Assembly: GCF_000179615.1 (NCBI RefSeq)
Contig: NZ_AEDD01000002.1
Coordinates: 483,497-547,496, forward strand
Length of the DNA stretch: 64,000 nucleotides
Origin: Paenibacillus curdlanolyticus YK9
GTDB lineage: Bacteria > Bacillota > Bacilli > Paenibacillales > Paenibacillaceae
Direction: 5' to 3'
Shown here: one piece after another, positions 33,767-41,818 of the stretch
Layout: each line of letters begins with the position of its first letter
How positions within the stretch are numbered: position 1 is the stretch's first letter
Made by a program: the position numbers and the translations under genes
Notes under the pieces: model-generated
What the model was told of the DNA's origin: nothing
What the model saw: only the letters and a program-made list of their open reading frames with translations
Database searches by the model: none

Positions 33767-36076
33767 TTACGTAAGGTTAATATTCAATTCGTGAGCATGG
33801 ATCGTAATCCGATCCCCCGCTCGCACACTCACTTGTACGATTGAGCCATCAGATGAAGGTGATACAACAGAATCATTGCAGCGAATCGACCAATTGGCGG
33901 CTGTACGAATACGGAATGCGCCGTCACGGGTTACCCGCAATTCCGCTGAAGATAGTTGCCCTTCTGACCAAGCGATATCCGTTTCAGCGCCGCCACGCAC
34001 TCGCAAACCCGCTACGCGGCCATCAGGCCATGCCATTGGCAATGCCGGGAGCAGCTCGATAATCCCCGCGTGGGACTGCAGCAGCATTTCAGCCACAGCA
34101 GAGGTGCCGCCGAAATTCGCATCGATCTGGAATGGCGGATGGTCGCCGAATAAATTCGGATGGACCGATTTGTCCAACAGTCCCGCTAGATTAGCATATG
34201 CTTCTTCCCCGTCATGCAGACGTGCCCAGAAGTGAATGATCCAGGCCCGGCTCCATCCTGTGTGTCCGCCGCCGTGGGAAAGCCGCCGCTCCAGCGTCTT
34301 CCGAGCCGCTGCTGCTAAAGCAGGCGTTCCTTCTAGCGTAATCTGGTCTGCAGGGTGAAGCGCAAATAGATGCGAAATATGCCGATGCCCCGGCTCCGGC
34401 TCTTCATATTCGTCCGCCCACTCCATTAACGTTCCGTTCGACGCAATGCCTTGCTCCGGCATGCCGGCCAAGCGCTCGCGCAGCTCTGATGCAATCTCAT
34501 CCGATTCCTCTAACAATTCCAATGCGGTTAGACAAGCCTCGAACAGCATTCGGATCATTTGCGTATCCATCGACGGACCTGCACATAACGCGCCTTCGTT
34601 GCCATTTGGCAGACGATAGCTGTTCTCTGGCGATACGGAAGGCGCGGTCACCCATCTGCCTTGCGGATCTTGGACCATGAAGTCCAGGAAGAACAACGCA
34701 GACTCTCGCATGGCCGGGTATGCGCGATCACGCAGAAACGCAATGTCGCCTCCGTACAAATAATGCTCCCACATATGGAGTGTCAGCCAAGCGCCGCCCA
34801 TCGGCCAAAACATAGCTGGGAGCCAGCGCGACGTGATCGACGCATCCGCCCACAGGTTGCTCGTATGATGAACGCAAAAGCCTCGCGCGCCATACATCGC
34901 CTGCGCCGTTCGGCGCCCGTTCACTCTAAGCTGATCAATATAGTCAAATAGCGGCTCGTGGCACTCGGCAAGATTGGTCACCTCAGCCGGCCAATAATTC
35001 ATTTGAATGTTAATATTCGTATGAAAGTCCGATTCCCACGGCGGTGTCATGGAATCGTTCCAAATCCCTTGCAGGTTGGCAGGCAGGCTTCCACGCCTTG
35101 AACTGGATAACAGCAAATAACGTCCAAAATGGAAAAACAGCTCGATCAAGCCCGACTCTCGATCGCCATTCCGGAAACGAGCCAGACGTTCGTCTGTGGG
35201 GAGCGATTCATGCTCCGCCGGGTGATCGCCTGCTTTGCGCAGCTCAAGCGCCACACGATCAAACAAACCGCGATGCTCCGCAATATGCGACCGGCGTACC
35301 TCCTCAAAGCCTTTGGCAATCGCCGCATTCAGCTTCTGCTCGGACACAGCTAGAAGATCAGCTTCGCGGAAAGTCGTCGCCGCCGCAATATAAATCGTCG
35401 CGGTATCCGCATCCGAAATCATAATCGTATTGCCTTCAGCCGAAAGCCGGCCCCCTTCGCAAACGATGCGAAGCACCGCTGCGTACTGAACGCCCTCTGG
35501 CCCGCATTGACCCTGCAGCACAAGCGTGTCCGAACCAAGCGGCGACACTGTTCCTTCCTCGCGACTTAACGTTGACGTGAAGAACAATCGGCGCTGCCGA
35601 TCTGCAGACAACCGATAAACAATGACGCCATCCGGACCGCTAGCGAACGAATCCCGCCGGAACCGTACACCGCCTGCCTCGTAATGAACGGACACCACGC
35701 CTGTCGCAAGATCCAGCTCTCGCACATAATCGGATGGTTCGCCTTGATCCTCACGATCAAATTGTATCGCAAGCTCACCCAGCGTCTGATAGGGCCCAAG
35801 ATCTTCTGGTGTCGAAATCATCGTCTGAAAAGCCAGCTTCTCTGCTTCATCGGGCTGACCAGCAAACAACAACCGGCGAATTTCCGGCAAATTCGGAAGC
35901 GCTTCTACATTGTCCCGCTGCAGCGGTCCGCCATGCCAAACCGATTCTTCGTTTAATTGGATACGCTCCTCGAATGGCCGGCCAAATACCATCGCGCCAA
36001 GCTTGCCATTCCCGATAGGAAACGCTTCCACCCACTCTTGCGCAGGCTTCTTATACCTTAAGGTCGTATTGTTCAT
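33767..36076 (-). CDS. Glycoside hydrolase family 95 (alpha-L-fucosidase-like)
   Basis: 769 aa. Family features: N-terminal beta domain opening RYKKPAQEWVEAFPIGNGKLGAMVFG and RIQLNEESVWHGG; the (alpha/alpha)6 barrel with RGSLPANLQGIWND, DFHTNINIQMNYWPAE, TAPSVSPENSY, LMEWADEYEEPEPGHRHISHLFALHP and QIDANFGGTSAVAEMLLQSH. These match the catalytic Glu, Asn and Asp segments of GH95. No signal peptide, so it likely acts on imported oligosaccharides, releasing fucose or galactose from plant glycans. No sugar transporter or regulator is adjacent. Its promoter holds a 20-bp palindrome. Confidence 0.92.
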   Translation of the reverse strand: MNNTTLRYKKPAQEWVEAFPIGNGKLGAMVFGRPFEERIQLNEESVWHGGPLQRDNVEALPNLPEIRRLLFAGQPDEAEKLAFQTMISTPEDLGPYQTLGELAIQFDREDQGEPSDYVRELDLATGVVSVHYEAGGVRFRRDSFASGPDGVIVYRLSADRQRRLFFTSTLSREEGTVSPLGSDTLVLQGQCGPEGVQYAAVLRIVCEGGRLSAEGNTIMISDADTATIYIAAATTFREADLLAVSEQKLNAAIAKGFEEVRRSHIAEHRGLFDRVALELRKAGDHPAEHESLPTDERLARFRNGDRESGLIELFFHFGRYLLLSSSRRGSLPANLQGIWNDSMTPPWESDFHTNINIQMNYWPAEVTNLAECHEPLFDYIDQLRVNGRRTAQAMYGARGFCVHHTSNLWADASITSRWLPAMFWPMGGAWLTLHMWEHYLYGGDIAFLRDRAYPAMRESALFFLDFMVQDPQGRWVTAPSVSPENSYRLPNGNEGALCAGPSMDTQMIRMLFEACLTALELLEESDEIASELRERLAGMPEQGIASNGTLMEWADEYEEPEPGHRHISHLFALHPADQITLEGTPALAAAARKTLERRLSHGGGHTGWSRAWIIHFWARLHDGEEAYANLAGLLDKSVHPNLFGDHPPFQIDANFGGTSAVAEMLLQSHAGIIELLPALPMAWPDGRVAGLRVRGGAETDIAWSEGQLSSAELRVTRDGAFRIRTAANWSIRCNDSVVSPSSDGSIVQVSVRAGDRITIHAHELNINLT

Positions 36077-36132
36077 CGCAGCATGATCCTCTCGAAGGTA
36101 TTCGGTATGAAAGATAAAAGATTGCTTTCTAT

Positions 36133-36152
36133 TAGAGTTATCGATAACTCTA
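36133..36152 (-). promoter_or_regulatory. Perfect 20-bp palindrome upstream of GH95, LacI-type operator
   Basis: TAGAGTTATCGATAACTCTA is a perfect palindrome with central CG, the usual build of LacI/GalR operators. On the minus strand TTGAAA begins just before it and an extended -10 (TGCTATAGT) lies about 20 bp upstream, so it sits within or just after the promoter. It implies sugar-responsive control by a regulator encoded elsewhere. Confidence 0.65.
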
Positions 36153-36213
36153 TTTCAAATTAACTATAGCATAGCCTATACGCAGAAGGAAGACATTCAC
36201 GCAAGTTTGCAAA

Positions 36214-36244
36214 ATAAGAGAAGCGACCCGATTCGGGTCGCTTC
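36214..36244 (-). terminator. Terminator of the YdjO-like gene
   Basis: GAAGCGACCCG (36220-36230) pairs with CGGGTCGCTTC (36234-36244) around a 3-nt loop; TCTTATTTTG follows on the minus strand. Confidence 0.85.
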
Positions 36245-36255
36245 TTCCGCTCTGC

Positions 36256-36468
36256 TTATGCGTATGGATCCTTCTTTTTAGGCTGGCGTTTTACTTTGTT
36301 CTGCACCTTCGGCAAATGTCGCATGCTACGCATCATTGGCCCCTTGCACATCGGACAACTTTGTCCTTCACTACCGAACTCCTCACGAACCCATGCTTTG
36401 CATTCCGGATTTTTGCATTTGTAAATTTTAGTCGGAATAAGGTCGGGCTTTTCTTCTGGTTCTGTCAT
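36256..36468 (-). CDS. YdjO family zinc-ribbon protein (cold-inducible type)
   Basis: 70 aa. One zinc ribbon: CKNPEC (residues 18-23), 14 residues, then CPMC (38-41), followed by the conserved MMRSMRHLPKVQN and a lysine-rich tail. This matches the small YdjO-like proteins of Bacillales, named for cold induction in B. subtilis. Probably a nucleic acid or protein adaptor; mechanism unknown. ATG at 36468 follows GGGAGCATG. Confidence 0.82.
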   Translation of the reverse strand: MTEPEEKPDLIPTKIYKCKNPECKAWVREEFGSEGQSCPMCKGPMMRSMRHLPKVQNKVKRQPKKKDPYA

Positions 36469-36574
36469 CTTTCATGCTCCCTCATGTGTTCGTTAACCCG
36501 ACTATTATAACCCTCATCAGTCGAAAAATACAGTCACTTGACACATGCGAAGCCCGATTTTATTTGCCTACGCA

Positions 36575-37108
36575 TTAAGGAACATACTGCTGAACAATCT
36601 TCACAACCTTGCCATTCTCAATTGTTAGATGATAAGGGAAATCCTTGATATGGATGCCATCTTCCTTCGTTGAGCCAATGAGCTCGCTATATTTCTCAAT
36701 CGTAATCGGCTCATCAGGTACAACCGTTGCACCTTCATCGGCGTTCTCATGATCATATATTTGCATAAGCACGGCGACGTTATCCGCCAGCGTTATCGTT
36801 TGTTGGGTAAGATCATCATTCACAATATAATAACCATCCGGCGGTTCTGTGACTTCCGGATCGGGCTCGCGTTCGCGGAAAATCTTCGTTGCGGCGTCCC
36901 CTTCGTACCAGTCAATCGGATCAATCGTCATCTTCCATTGTCCATCCTGCTTGTCCATTCGTTCTACATAAGCCGTCTCCTGCTTCACGGCATCCACGGG
37001 ATTCGTGACGGCAGGTTGAGCCTTTGCTTCATGGGAAGGGGCATGGGCGCTCGTGGTCAAATAGATGAGAGTCGCGATAAGCGCTACACTAACTGCGATT
37101 TTTCTCAT
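36575..37108 (-). CDS. Secreted hypothetical protein
   Basis: 177 aa from ATG at 37108, eight bases after AAGGAGC; an ATG seven codons upstream has no ribosome site. Signal peptide RKIAVSVALIATLIYLTTSAHA, probable cleavage after HA or KA. The mature part is acidic and rich in short strands (WKMTIDPIDWYEGDAATKIF, YHLTIENGKVVKIVQQYVP). The last segment resembles the short strand-turn motifs of extracellular Bacillus proteins of unknown role. No family recognised. A candidate extracytoplasmic-function sigma promoter lies upstream. Confidence 0.7.
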   Translation of the reverse strand: MRKIAVSVALIATLIYLTTSAHAPSHEAKAQPAVTNPVDAVKQETAYVERMDKQDGQWKMTIDPIDWYEGDAATKIFREREPDPEVTEPPDGYYIVNDDLTQQTITLADNVAVLMQIYDHENADEGATVVPDEPITIEKYSELIGSTKEDGIHIKDFPYHLTIENGKVVKIVQQYVP

Positions 37109-37162
37109 AGGAATTAGCTCCTTCATCATATGCTAGCGTTGTTCTCGCTGTCTTATTCTTAT

Positions 37163-37190
37163 TAACGATTAGAAGCTTTTAGTTGTTTCA
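37163..37190 (-). promoter_or_regulatory. Candidate ECF sigma promoter
   Basis: Minus strand TGAAAC (37190-37185), 17-bp spacer, CGTTA (37167-37163), close to the sigma-W/sigma-M type -35 and -10. A strong A8T7 tract (37199-37213) lies just upstream and could act as a bent UP element. It would drive the secreted protein gene starting at 37108. Single weak match, so tentative. Confidence 0.3.
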
Positions 37191-37218
37191 CTTTCTACAA
37201 AAAAAATTTTTTTGACAG

Positions 37219-37255
37219 CAAAAAATCCCGGCACTCCAAGATGGAGTGCCAGGAT
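37219..37255 (-). terminator. Terminator of the nitroreductase gene
   Basis: GGCACTCCA (37230-37238) pairs with TGGAGTGCC (37242-37250), extended by ATCC/GGAT; six T follow on the minus strand. Confidence 0.93.
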
Positions 37256-37290
37256 CTTTATCCAGTATCTCTATTCAAATAGCCACGAAA

Positions 37291-37893
37291 TTATTTAAAC
37301 ACCTTAACGCGCTCTTCGATCGGTTGGAACTGCTTCTCGCCTGGCTCCGCCGTCGGTTTGCCGAATGGCATTTGGGCAACCAGCTTCCAGCTTTCAGGCA
37401 CGTTCCATTCCTTCGCGACAGCCGCATCTACAATTGGATTGTAATGCTGCAGCGTAGCGCCGAGGCCTTCTTGCTCTAATGCCGTCCATACGACGAATTG
37501 CAGCATGCCAGAGGAATGGCCCGACCAGATCGGGAAATTGTCCGCATAGGACGGGAACTGCTTTTGCAAGCCTTCTACAACAGCAGAGTCCTCGAAGAAC
37601 AGTACCGTGCCTGAGCCGCTGCGGAAGCTAGCCATCTTCTGAGCTGTTGCTTGGAATTTCTCGTCGTCGCCGACGATACCGCGAAGCGTCTCAGTCGTCA
37701 AATCCCAAAATTTATTGGATTGTTCATTAAACAACAGGACGACGCGTGCGCTCTGGGAATTGAAGGAGGATGGCGAATGCTTCACAGCTTCCTCTACAAT
37801 CTCTTGAATTTGTTGCTCGGAAATGACTTGCTCGTTGCTGATGCCATAATACGAACGGCGATTTTTCACTGCAGAAAGGAAAGTGTTTGTCAT
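37291..37893 (-). CDS. Nitroreductase family FMN oxidoreductase, Frm2-like
   Basis: 200 aa from ATG at 37893, preferred because GGAGG lies upstream; an ATG six codons earlier has none. FMN-binding RRSYYGI at the start, HSPSSFNSQSARVVLLF, SGTVLFFEDSAVV and LQHYNPIVD mark the fatty-acid-responsive (Frm2/YdgI-like) branch rather than classical NfsA/NfsB. It should reduce nitro compounds, quinones or similar with NAD(P)H in the cytoplasm. A palindrome in its promoter suggests electrophile-responsive control. Confidence 0.9.
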   Translation of the reverse strand: MTNTFLSAVKNRRSYYGISNEQVISEQQIQEIVEEAVKHSPSSFNSQSARVVLLFNEQSNKFWDLTTETLRGIVGDDEKFQATAQKMASFRSGSGTVLFFEDSAVVEGLQKQFPSYADNFPIWSGHSSGMLQFVVWTALEQEGLGATLQHYNPIVDAAVAKEWNVPESWKLVAQMPFGKPTAEPGEKQFQPIEERVKVFK

Positions 37894-37925
37894 ATTAGTT
37901 AGCGCCTCCATTTCAATTAAGAAAC

Positions 37926-37942
37926 TTACTTAATTAATGTAA
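37926..37942. promoter_or_regulatory. Operator-like palindrome before the nitroreductase gene
   Basis: TTACTTAATTAATGTAA is a 17-bp near-perfect palindrome (one mismatched pair) about 35 bp upstream of the start codon, with a third TTAC at 37945-37948. TTAC/GTAA dyads are typical of HxlR/MarR-type quinone sensors; no such regulator is adjacent. Confidence 0.45.
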
Positions 37943-38028
37943 CATTACTTCGTGTAGAATGCAACCCTCCTGCGGGCAAAAAAACGCATACCTCCTCTAT
38001 TATGCGCAAACCGCACGCTGCCATGCTT

Positions 38029-38871
38029 CTATACGGACAATGGACCTCCCGCTGGCGGAATAGGCGGTACCTGTACGCCTGCGGCTTTCGTCTCATTCAA
38101 TAGTCGGATGTTCCCGGCCACATCCTTGCTTTCACGCAGCCGAATCAGCCAGAGCGCCGAACGGAGCAGCCAGCCCGGTGGCCTTAGCACCTCTCGCGCC
38201 AGCTCTGTAATGAATGCGTCCTTACTGCGAAGCAAAGCTTCACGCGCAGTTCCTTGTACATGGGATACCTCTGTGGCGAAAGTCCATGCATAGCTGCGCG
38301 CCTTATCCATGCTAAATCGAATGATAACATCCGTTGTTCGGCCGCCAAGCCGATCTAGCCAGCCAATCCAAGGGGATATCGTATCGATATCGCGCTTCAC
38401 CTCATCGGTTAAAGACGCCAAAATGTCATTAATCGTATTAAAATCATGATGAAGATGCTCCAGCGGTTCCGCCGTACAGGTTTCCGCAGCTGCAATGCCA
38501 AGATCATAATTGATATGCGCATTCATGCCGACTAACAAATGCTGCATCACGATGGCGCCGCTTTGCTCGGCTGCTTCGAATGCGAAACGCCAGCAATCGC
38601 TGCACGGCTTCCCATTGCAATAATCGCTATACGCTTGCAAATAACGATTCGCGAATCGAACATCCAATTGCTCCATTCGTGGACCATTTTCGAATTGGCC
38701 ATTCGCAATGCCTATTTTCACTTGTGCGGTCACCATCCGGTACAGCGCTGCGAAGTAGCCGATCTGCGACGCATTATCGATAGATTTCGCGATGATCTCA
38801 TCCAGCTGTTCGAGCACTTCATCGATTGTTTGCGCATGCCCGTATTGTTTGTTTTCATTAAGGGTTGACAT
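38029..38871 (-). CDS. DUF5995 family protein
   Basis: 280 aa, mostly helical, cytoplasmic. Recognised by GYFAALYRMVTAQVKIGIANGQFENGPRME, RFANRYLQAY, CWRFAFEAAEQ and HLLVGMNAHINYDLGIAAAETC (about residue 115-135), the conserved core of DUF5995. His residues in HLHHDF and NAHIN could bind a metal, but function is not known. ATG at 38871 follows AAAGGAGAG. No same-strand neighbour close enough for an operon. Confidence 0.82.
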   Translation of the reverse strand: MSTLNENKQYGHAQTIDEVLEQLDEIIAKSIDNASQIGYFAALYRMVTAQVKIGIANGQFENGPRMEQLDVRFANRYLQAYSDYCNGKPCSDCWRFAFEAAEQSGAIVMQHLLVGMNAHINYDLGIAAAETCTAEPLEHLHHDFNTINDILASLTDEVKRDIDTISPWIGWLDRLGGRTTDVIIRFSMDKARSYAWTFATEVSHVQGTAREALLRSKDAFITELAREVLRPPGWLLRSALWLIRLRESKDVAGNIRLLNETKAAGVQVPPIPPAGGPLSV

Positions 38872-39041
38872 GAACCTGCTCTCCTTTATCCTCTAGCCGC
38901 TTATATAATTAATCTCATCAATCATTTCTTCATTATAGTAACAATTTCCAGCATGGTCGATGCTGATTTTCGCGATTCTCGTTAAAATCATCATGATTAT
39001 TTCCATTATGGGCATGCTTGTAACTAAAAGGAGGCCTTCCT

Positions 39042-40316
39042 ATGCAGCGCATGATTAAGGTCGACGAACGCCCTCCGCTATTGCAAAGCATCCCGCTCAG
39101 CCTTCAGCATCTGTTCGCTATGTTCGGCTCTACTGTTCTGGTTCCGGTGCTATTCGGTGTCGATCCATCCACCATTCTGCTTATGAACGGGGTTGGCACA
39201 TTACTGTATCTGTTCATATGCCAAGGAAAAATCCCGGCCTATTTAGGCTCCAGCTTCGCTTTTATATCACCCGTCATGGTCGTCTTAAGCGGCGACCCCG
39301 GCTTAAACTATCCGAAAGCGCTTGGCGGCTTCATCGCAGTCGGCGTGCTGTTCACCCTATTCGCATTGCTCCTTCGCTGGACAGGGACAGGCTGGTTAGA
39401 CATCGTATTTCCTCCCGCCGCGATGGGCGCGATCGTCTCGATCATCGGCTTGGAGCTCATTCCTGTCGCAGCCGGCATGGCCGGATGGATTTCAGACGGC
39501 AGCCCTGACTGGTCGCCTGATCCCAAAACGATTACGGTGTCCATCACGACGCTGCTCATCATTATGCTGGGCTCAGTCGTCTTCCGAGGGTTTATGAAAA
39601 TCATTCCGATTCTGATCGGTTTTGTCGTTGGCTATTTGCTTGCCTGGGCGCTTGGTCTGCCTGATTTCACGAATGTAACGCAAGCCTCATTCATCGCTGC
39701 GCCTACCTTCACAGCACCAGAATGGAACGGTTCGGCAATCGTGACGCTGCTGCCTGCTGCATTCGTCGTCATCGCCGAGCATATTGGGCATCTGATCGTC
39801 ACCGAGCAGATCGTAGAACGTGATCTTACCAAGGATCCCGGCTTGCATCGATCGCTGCTGGGCAATGGCATATCGACGATCATTTCCGGTTTTGTCGGTT
39901 CCACCCCCAACACGACCTACGGCGAAAATATCGGCGTCATGACCTTAACCCGCGTCTATTCGGTGTTCGTCATTGGCGGCGCTGCCGTACTTGCGATTCT
40001 GCTCGCCTTCTTAGGCAAGCTGTCTGCCCTCATTGGCGCCGTGCCGAATGCTGTGCTTGGCGGCGTATCGCTCATGCTGTTCGGCGTTATCGCTGCTGCC
40101 GGCATTCGCATGCTTGTCGATACGAAGGTCGATTACAGCAAGCCTCGCAATATCGCGCTCACGACGATCGTTCTCGTCTTAGGCATTAGCGGAACAACGC
40201 TGAAATTCGGCAGCTTCGAGCTCAAAGGAATGGTGCTTGCAACCGTCGCCGCGATTGCGCTCAGCCTTATTTTTCGGCTGTTGGAGCTGTTTCGCTTGGA
40301 TAATGAAGCGGAGTAA
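39042..40316 (+). CDS. Uracil/xanthine permease, UraA/PyrP type
   Basis: 424 aa, about 14 membrane segments, nucleobase:cation symporter-2 family. Family features: QHLFAMFGSTVLVPVLFG near residue 22, YLGSSFAFISP, the substrate-site glutamates in AEHIGHL and in STPNTTYGENIGVMTLTRVYS, and the C-terminal LMLFGVIAAAGIRML. Predicted to import uracil with a proton. No PyrR-type attenuator or pyrimidine genes are next to it, so it may act in salvage alone. ATG at 39042 follows AAGGAGG. Confidence 0.92.
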   Translation: MQRMIKVDERPPLLQSIPLSLQHLFAMFGSTVLVPVLFGVDPSTILLMNGVGTLLYLFICQGKIPAYLGSSFAFISPVMVVLSGDPGLNYPKALGGFIAVGVLFTLFALLLRWTGTGWLDIVFPPAAMGAIVSIIGLELIPVAAGMAGWISDGSPDWSPDPKTITVSITTLLIIMLGSVVFRGFMKIIPILIGFVVGYLLAWALGLPDFTNVTQASFIAAPTFTAPEWNGSAIVTLLPAAFVVIAEHIGHLIVTEQIVERDLTKDPGLHRSLLGNGISTIISGFVGSTPNTTYGENIGVMTLTRVYSVFVIGGAAVLAILLAFLGKLSALIGAVPNAVLGGVSLMLFGVIAAAGIRMLVDTKVDYSKPRNIALTTIVLVLGISGTTLKFGSFELKGMVLATVAAIALSLIFRLLELFRLDNEAE

Positions 40317-40324
40317 TAACGAAC

Positions 40325-40366
40325 AAAAAGACCTTCATTTCCAATTCGGAAAATGAAGGTCTTCTT
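40325..40366. terminator. Terminator between the permease and amidase genes
   Basis: AAGACCTTCATTT (40328-40340) pairs with AATGAAGGTCTT (40352-40363) with one bulge. A and T tracts on both sides support use by the two convergent genes. Confidence 0.85.
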
Positions 40367-40379
40367 GTGCTCCACTCGT

Positions 40380-41720
40380 TCAGCTATTGCGCAGATTGTA
40401 CAAACGCTGCAGGATAGCAGCCTCCGCCCAGAGCGGCAGCGGCTCATCGATTTTCTTTTTCCATGACACATCCGTCAGCAGTCCCTGTTCATACAGCCAT
40501 TCCACTGCATCGATCTTCCACTGCGGCGTCCCTTGCGGATACTCAGCAGCAGCAGGCGGTGTTGTCGTTGGCGGCGTGACCGGTGGCTTAGGCGGGTCGA
40601 CTACAGCAACGGATGTCAGGCTCATCGCTTGTCCGATACCCGTCGCGATCGCTGCTGCCAGCTTATCAATGACAGCTGCGTTATTCAATAATGTAGCGTC
40701 AGAGGCATTGTCGACAAACAAGTTTTCAATCAGGATGCTTGGCATCTTCGTTTCTCGAACAACCGCGAAGTTGGCTTCCTTCCTTCCGCGATCGTTTACG
40801 CCGACCGTGCTTAAATAGTCCATGATTGCAGCATGCAAAATATCCTGCTTTTTCCCCGATTCCCCTGTTCGCGTCCCTTTGTACACATAGCTTTCGAAGC
40901 CCTTGCCTCCTGCGGCATTATGATGCAAGGAAACGAAATAATCCGCTTTCCAATCGTTCGCCAGCGAGGCACGCTCCAGCAGCGGGATGAATACGTCCGT
41001 GTCCCGTGTCATATTTACGCGCACCTTGAAGCGCGCAAGCAGCTGATCGCGCACCTTCAATGCGATGCTGAGCGCTTTATTTTTCTCCACAATGCCGTAG
41101 CCCTGCGCCCCTGGGTCCGATCCGCCATGTCCGGCATCCAGCACGACGAGCGGCCCTAACGCCGTAACCATCTCGATTAAACCAAGAAACAGCTTAATGA
41201 TTTTTTGGCCGTACGTGTCGCCAGCTTGCAATGCATCATCCAGCGAAGCGTATTTGCTTTTATCGTACCCCGGCACTGCCCATTTGCCAGCCAAGTCTTC
41301 CCAATTCAATGCCGAGCCTCGCTTTACAAGCGTGAACCGCGGATCTACGATCGTTTCGCCAGCCGGAAGCGCTGCCGTAGAGGCGTACGCGTACAAATGT
41401 TGGATTTGCGCCGTCACGCCTTCCTCAATTGTTTTGAACGTAAGTCCAGGAACTCCGCCTGTTGCGCCAAGCCCTGCGAAGTTGTTTTGCTCAGGCTTAA
41501 CGTCTCCCCCGAATCGAAACCAGTTCGTCTCATGGATCGATTGGCAAAACGCGACATCGCCGCGCACGCCGTACCGAGCTCCTATCGTTACAAAAGCGCT
41601 CGCAATTGCCTCGTTAAACGAAGGATTTACTTTGCGCACATAGTGAACCAGCTCGTCCTTCGTGAAGCGAACGCCGCCCATAATCAGGTTTCTTGCAGCC
41701 GGATCAATGGTTACTGCCAT
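40380..41720 (-). CDS. Two-domain peptidoglycan hydrolase (glucosaminidase plus amidase_3), no signal
   Basis: 446 aa from ATG at 41720, six bases after AGAGGTG. Residues 15-135 are a glucosaminidase-like domain (FVTIGARYGVRGDVAFCQSIHETNW with the catalytic Glu); residues 155-335 an N-acetylmuramoyl-L-alanine amidase_3 with zinc ligands in VVLDAGHGG, VEKNKAL and SLHHNA and the general-base Glu in ILIENLF. A Pro/Thr linker (VDPPKPPVTPPTTTPP) leads to a 45-residue tail (YPQGTPQWKIDAVEWLYEQG). No signal peptide is present, so release may need lysis, mother-cell lysis or a holin, as for phage endolysins. Confidence 0.9.
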   Translation of the reverse strand: MAVTIDPAARNLIMGGVRFTKDELVHYVRKVNPSFNEAIASAFVTIGARYGVRGDVAFCQSIHETNWFRFGGDVKPEQNNFAGLGATGGVPGLTFKTIEEGVTAQIQHLYAYASTAALPAGETIVDPRFTLVKRGSALNWEDLAGKWAVPGYDKSKYASLDDALQAGDTYGQKIIKLFLGLIEMVTALGPLVVLDAGHGGSDPGAQGYGIVEKNKALSIALKVRDQLLARFKVRVNMTRDTDVFIPLLERASLANDWKADYFVSLHHNAAGGKGFESYVYKGTRTGESGKKQDILHAAIMDYLSTVGVNDRGRKEANFAVVRETKMPSILIENLFVDNASDATLLNNAAVIDKLAAAIATGIGQAMSLTSVAVVDPPKPPVTPPTTTPPAAAEYPQGTPQWKIDAVEWLYEQGLLTDVSWKKKIDEPLPLWAEAAILQRLYNLRNS

Positions 41721-41818
41721 TCTCATCACCTCTTACCCATTCTATGAGCGATATGCTCTCTAACAGAATATGTAAGCTGTAGCGTTCCGGAACGGCAAGT
41801 TGTCCATTTTCGATGCGC

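Noticed and set aside
38880..39041. PyrR attenuator or purine riboswitch before the uracil permease
   Set aside because: No antiterminator/terminator pair, PyrR-binding loop or riboswitch core is visible; only ordinary AT-rich sequence and a ribosome site.
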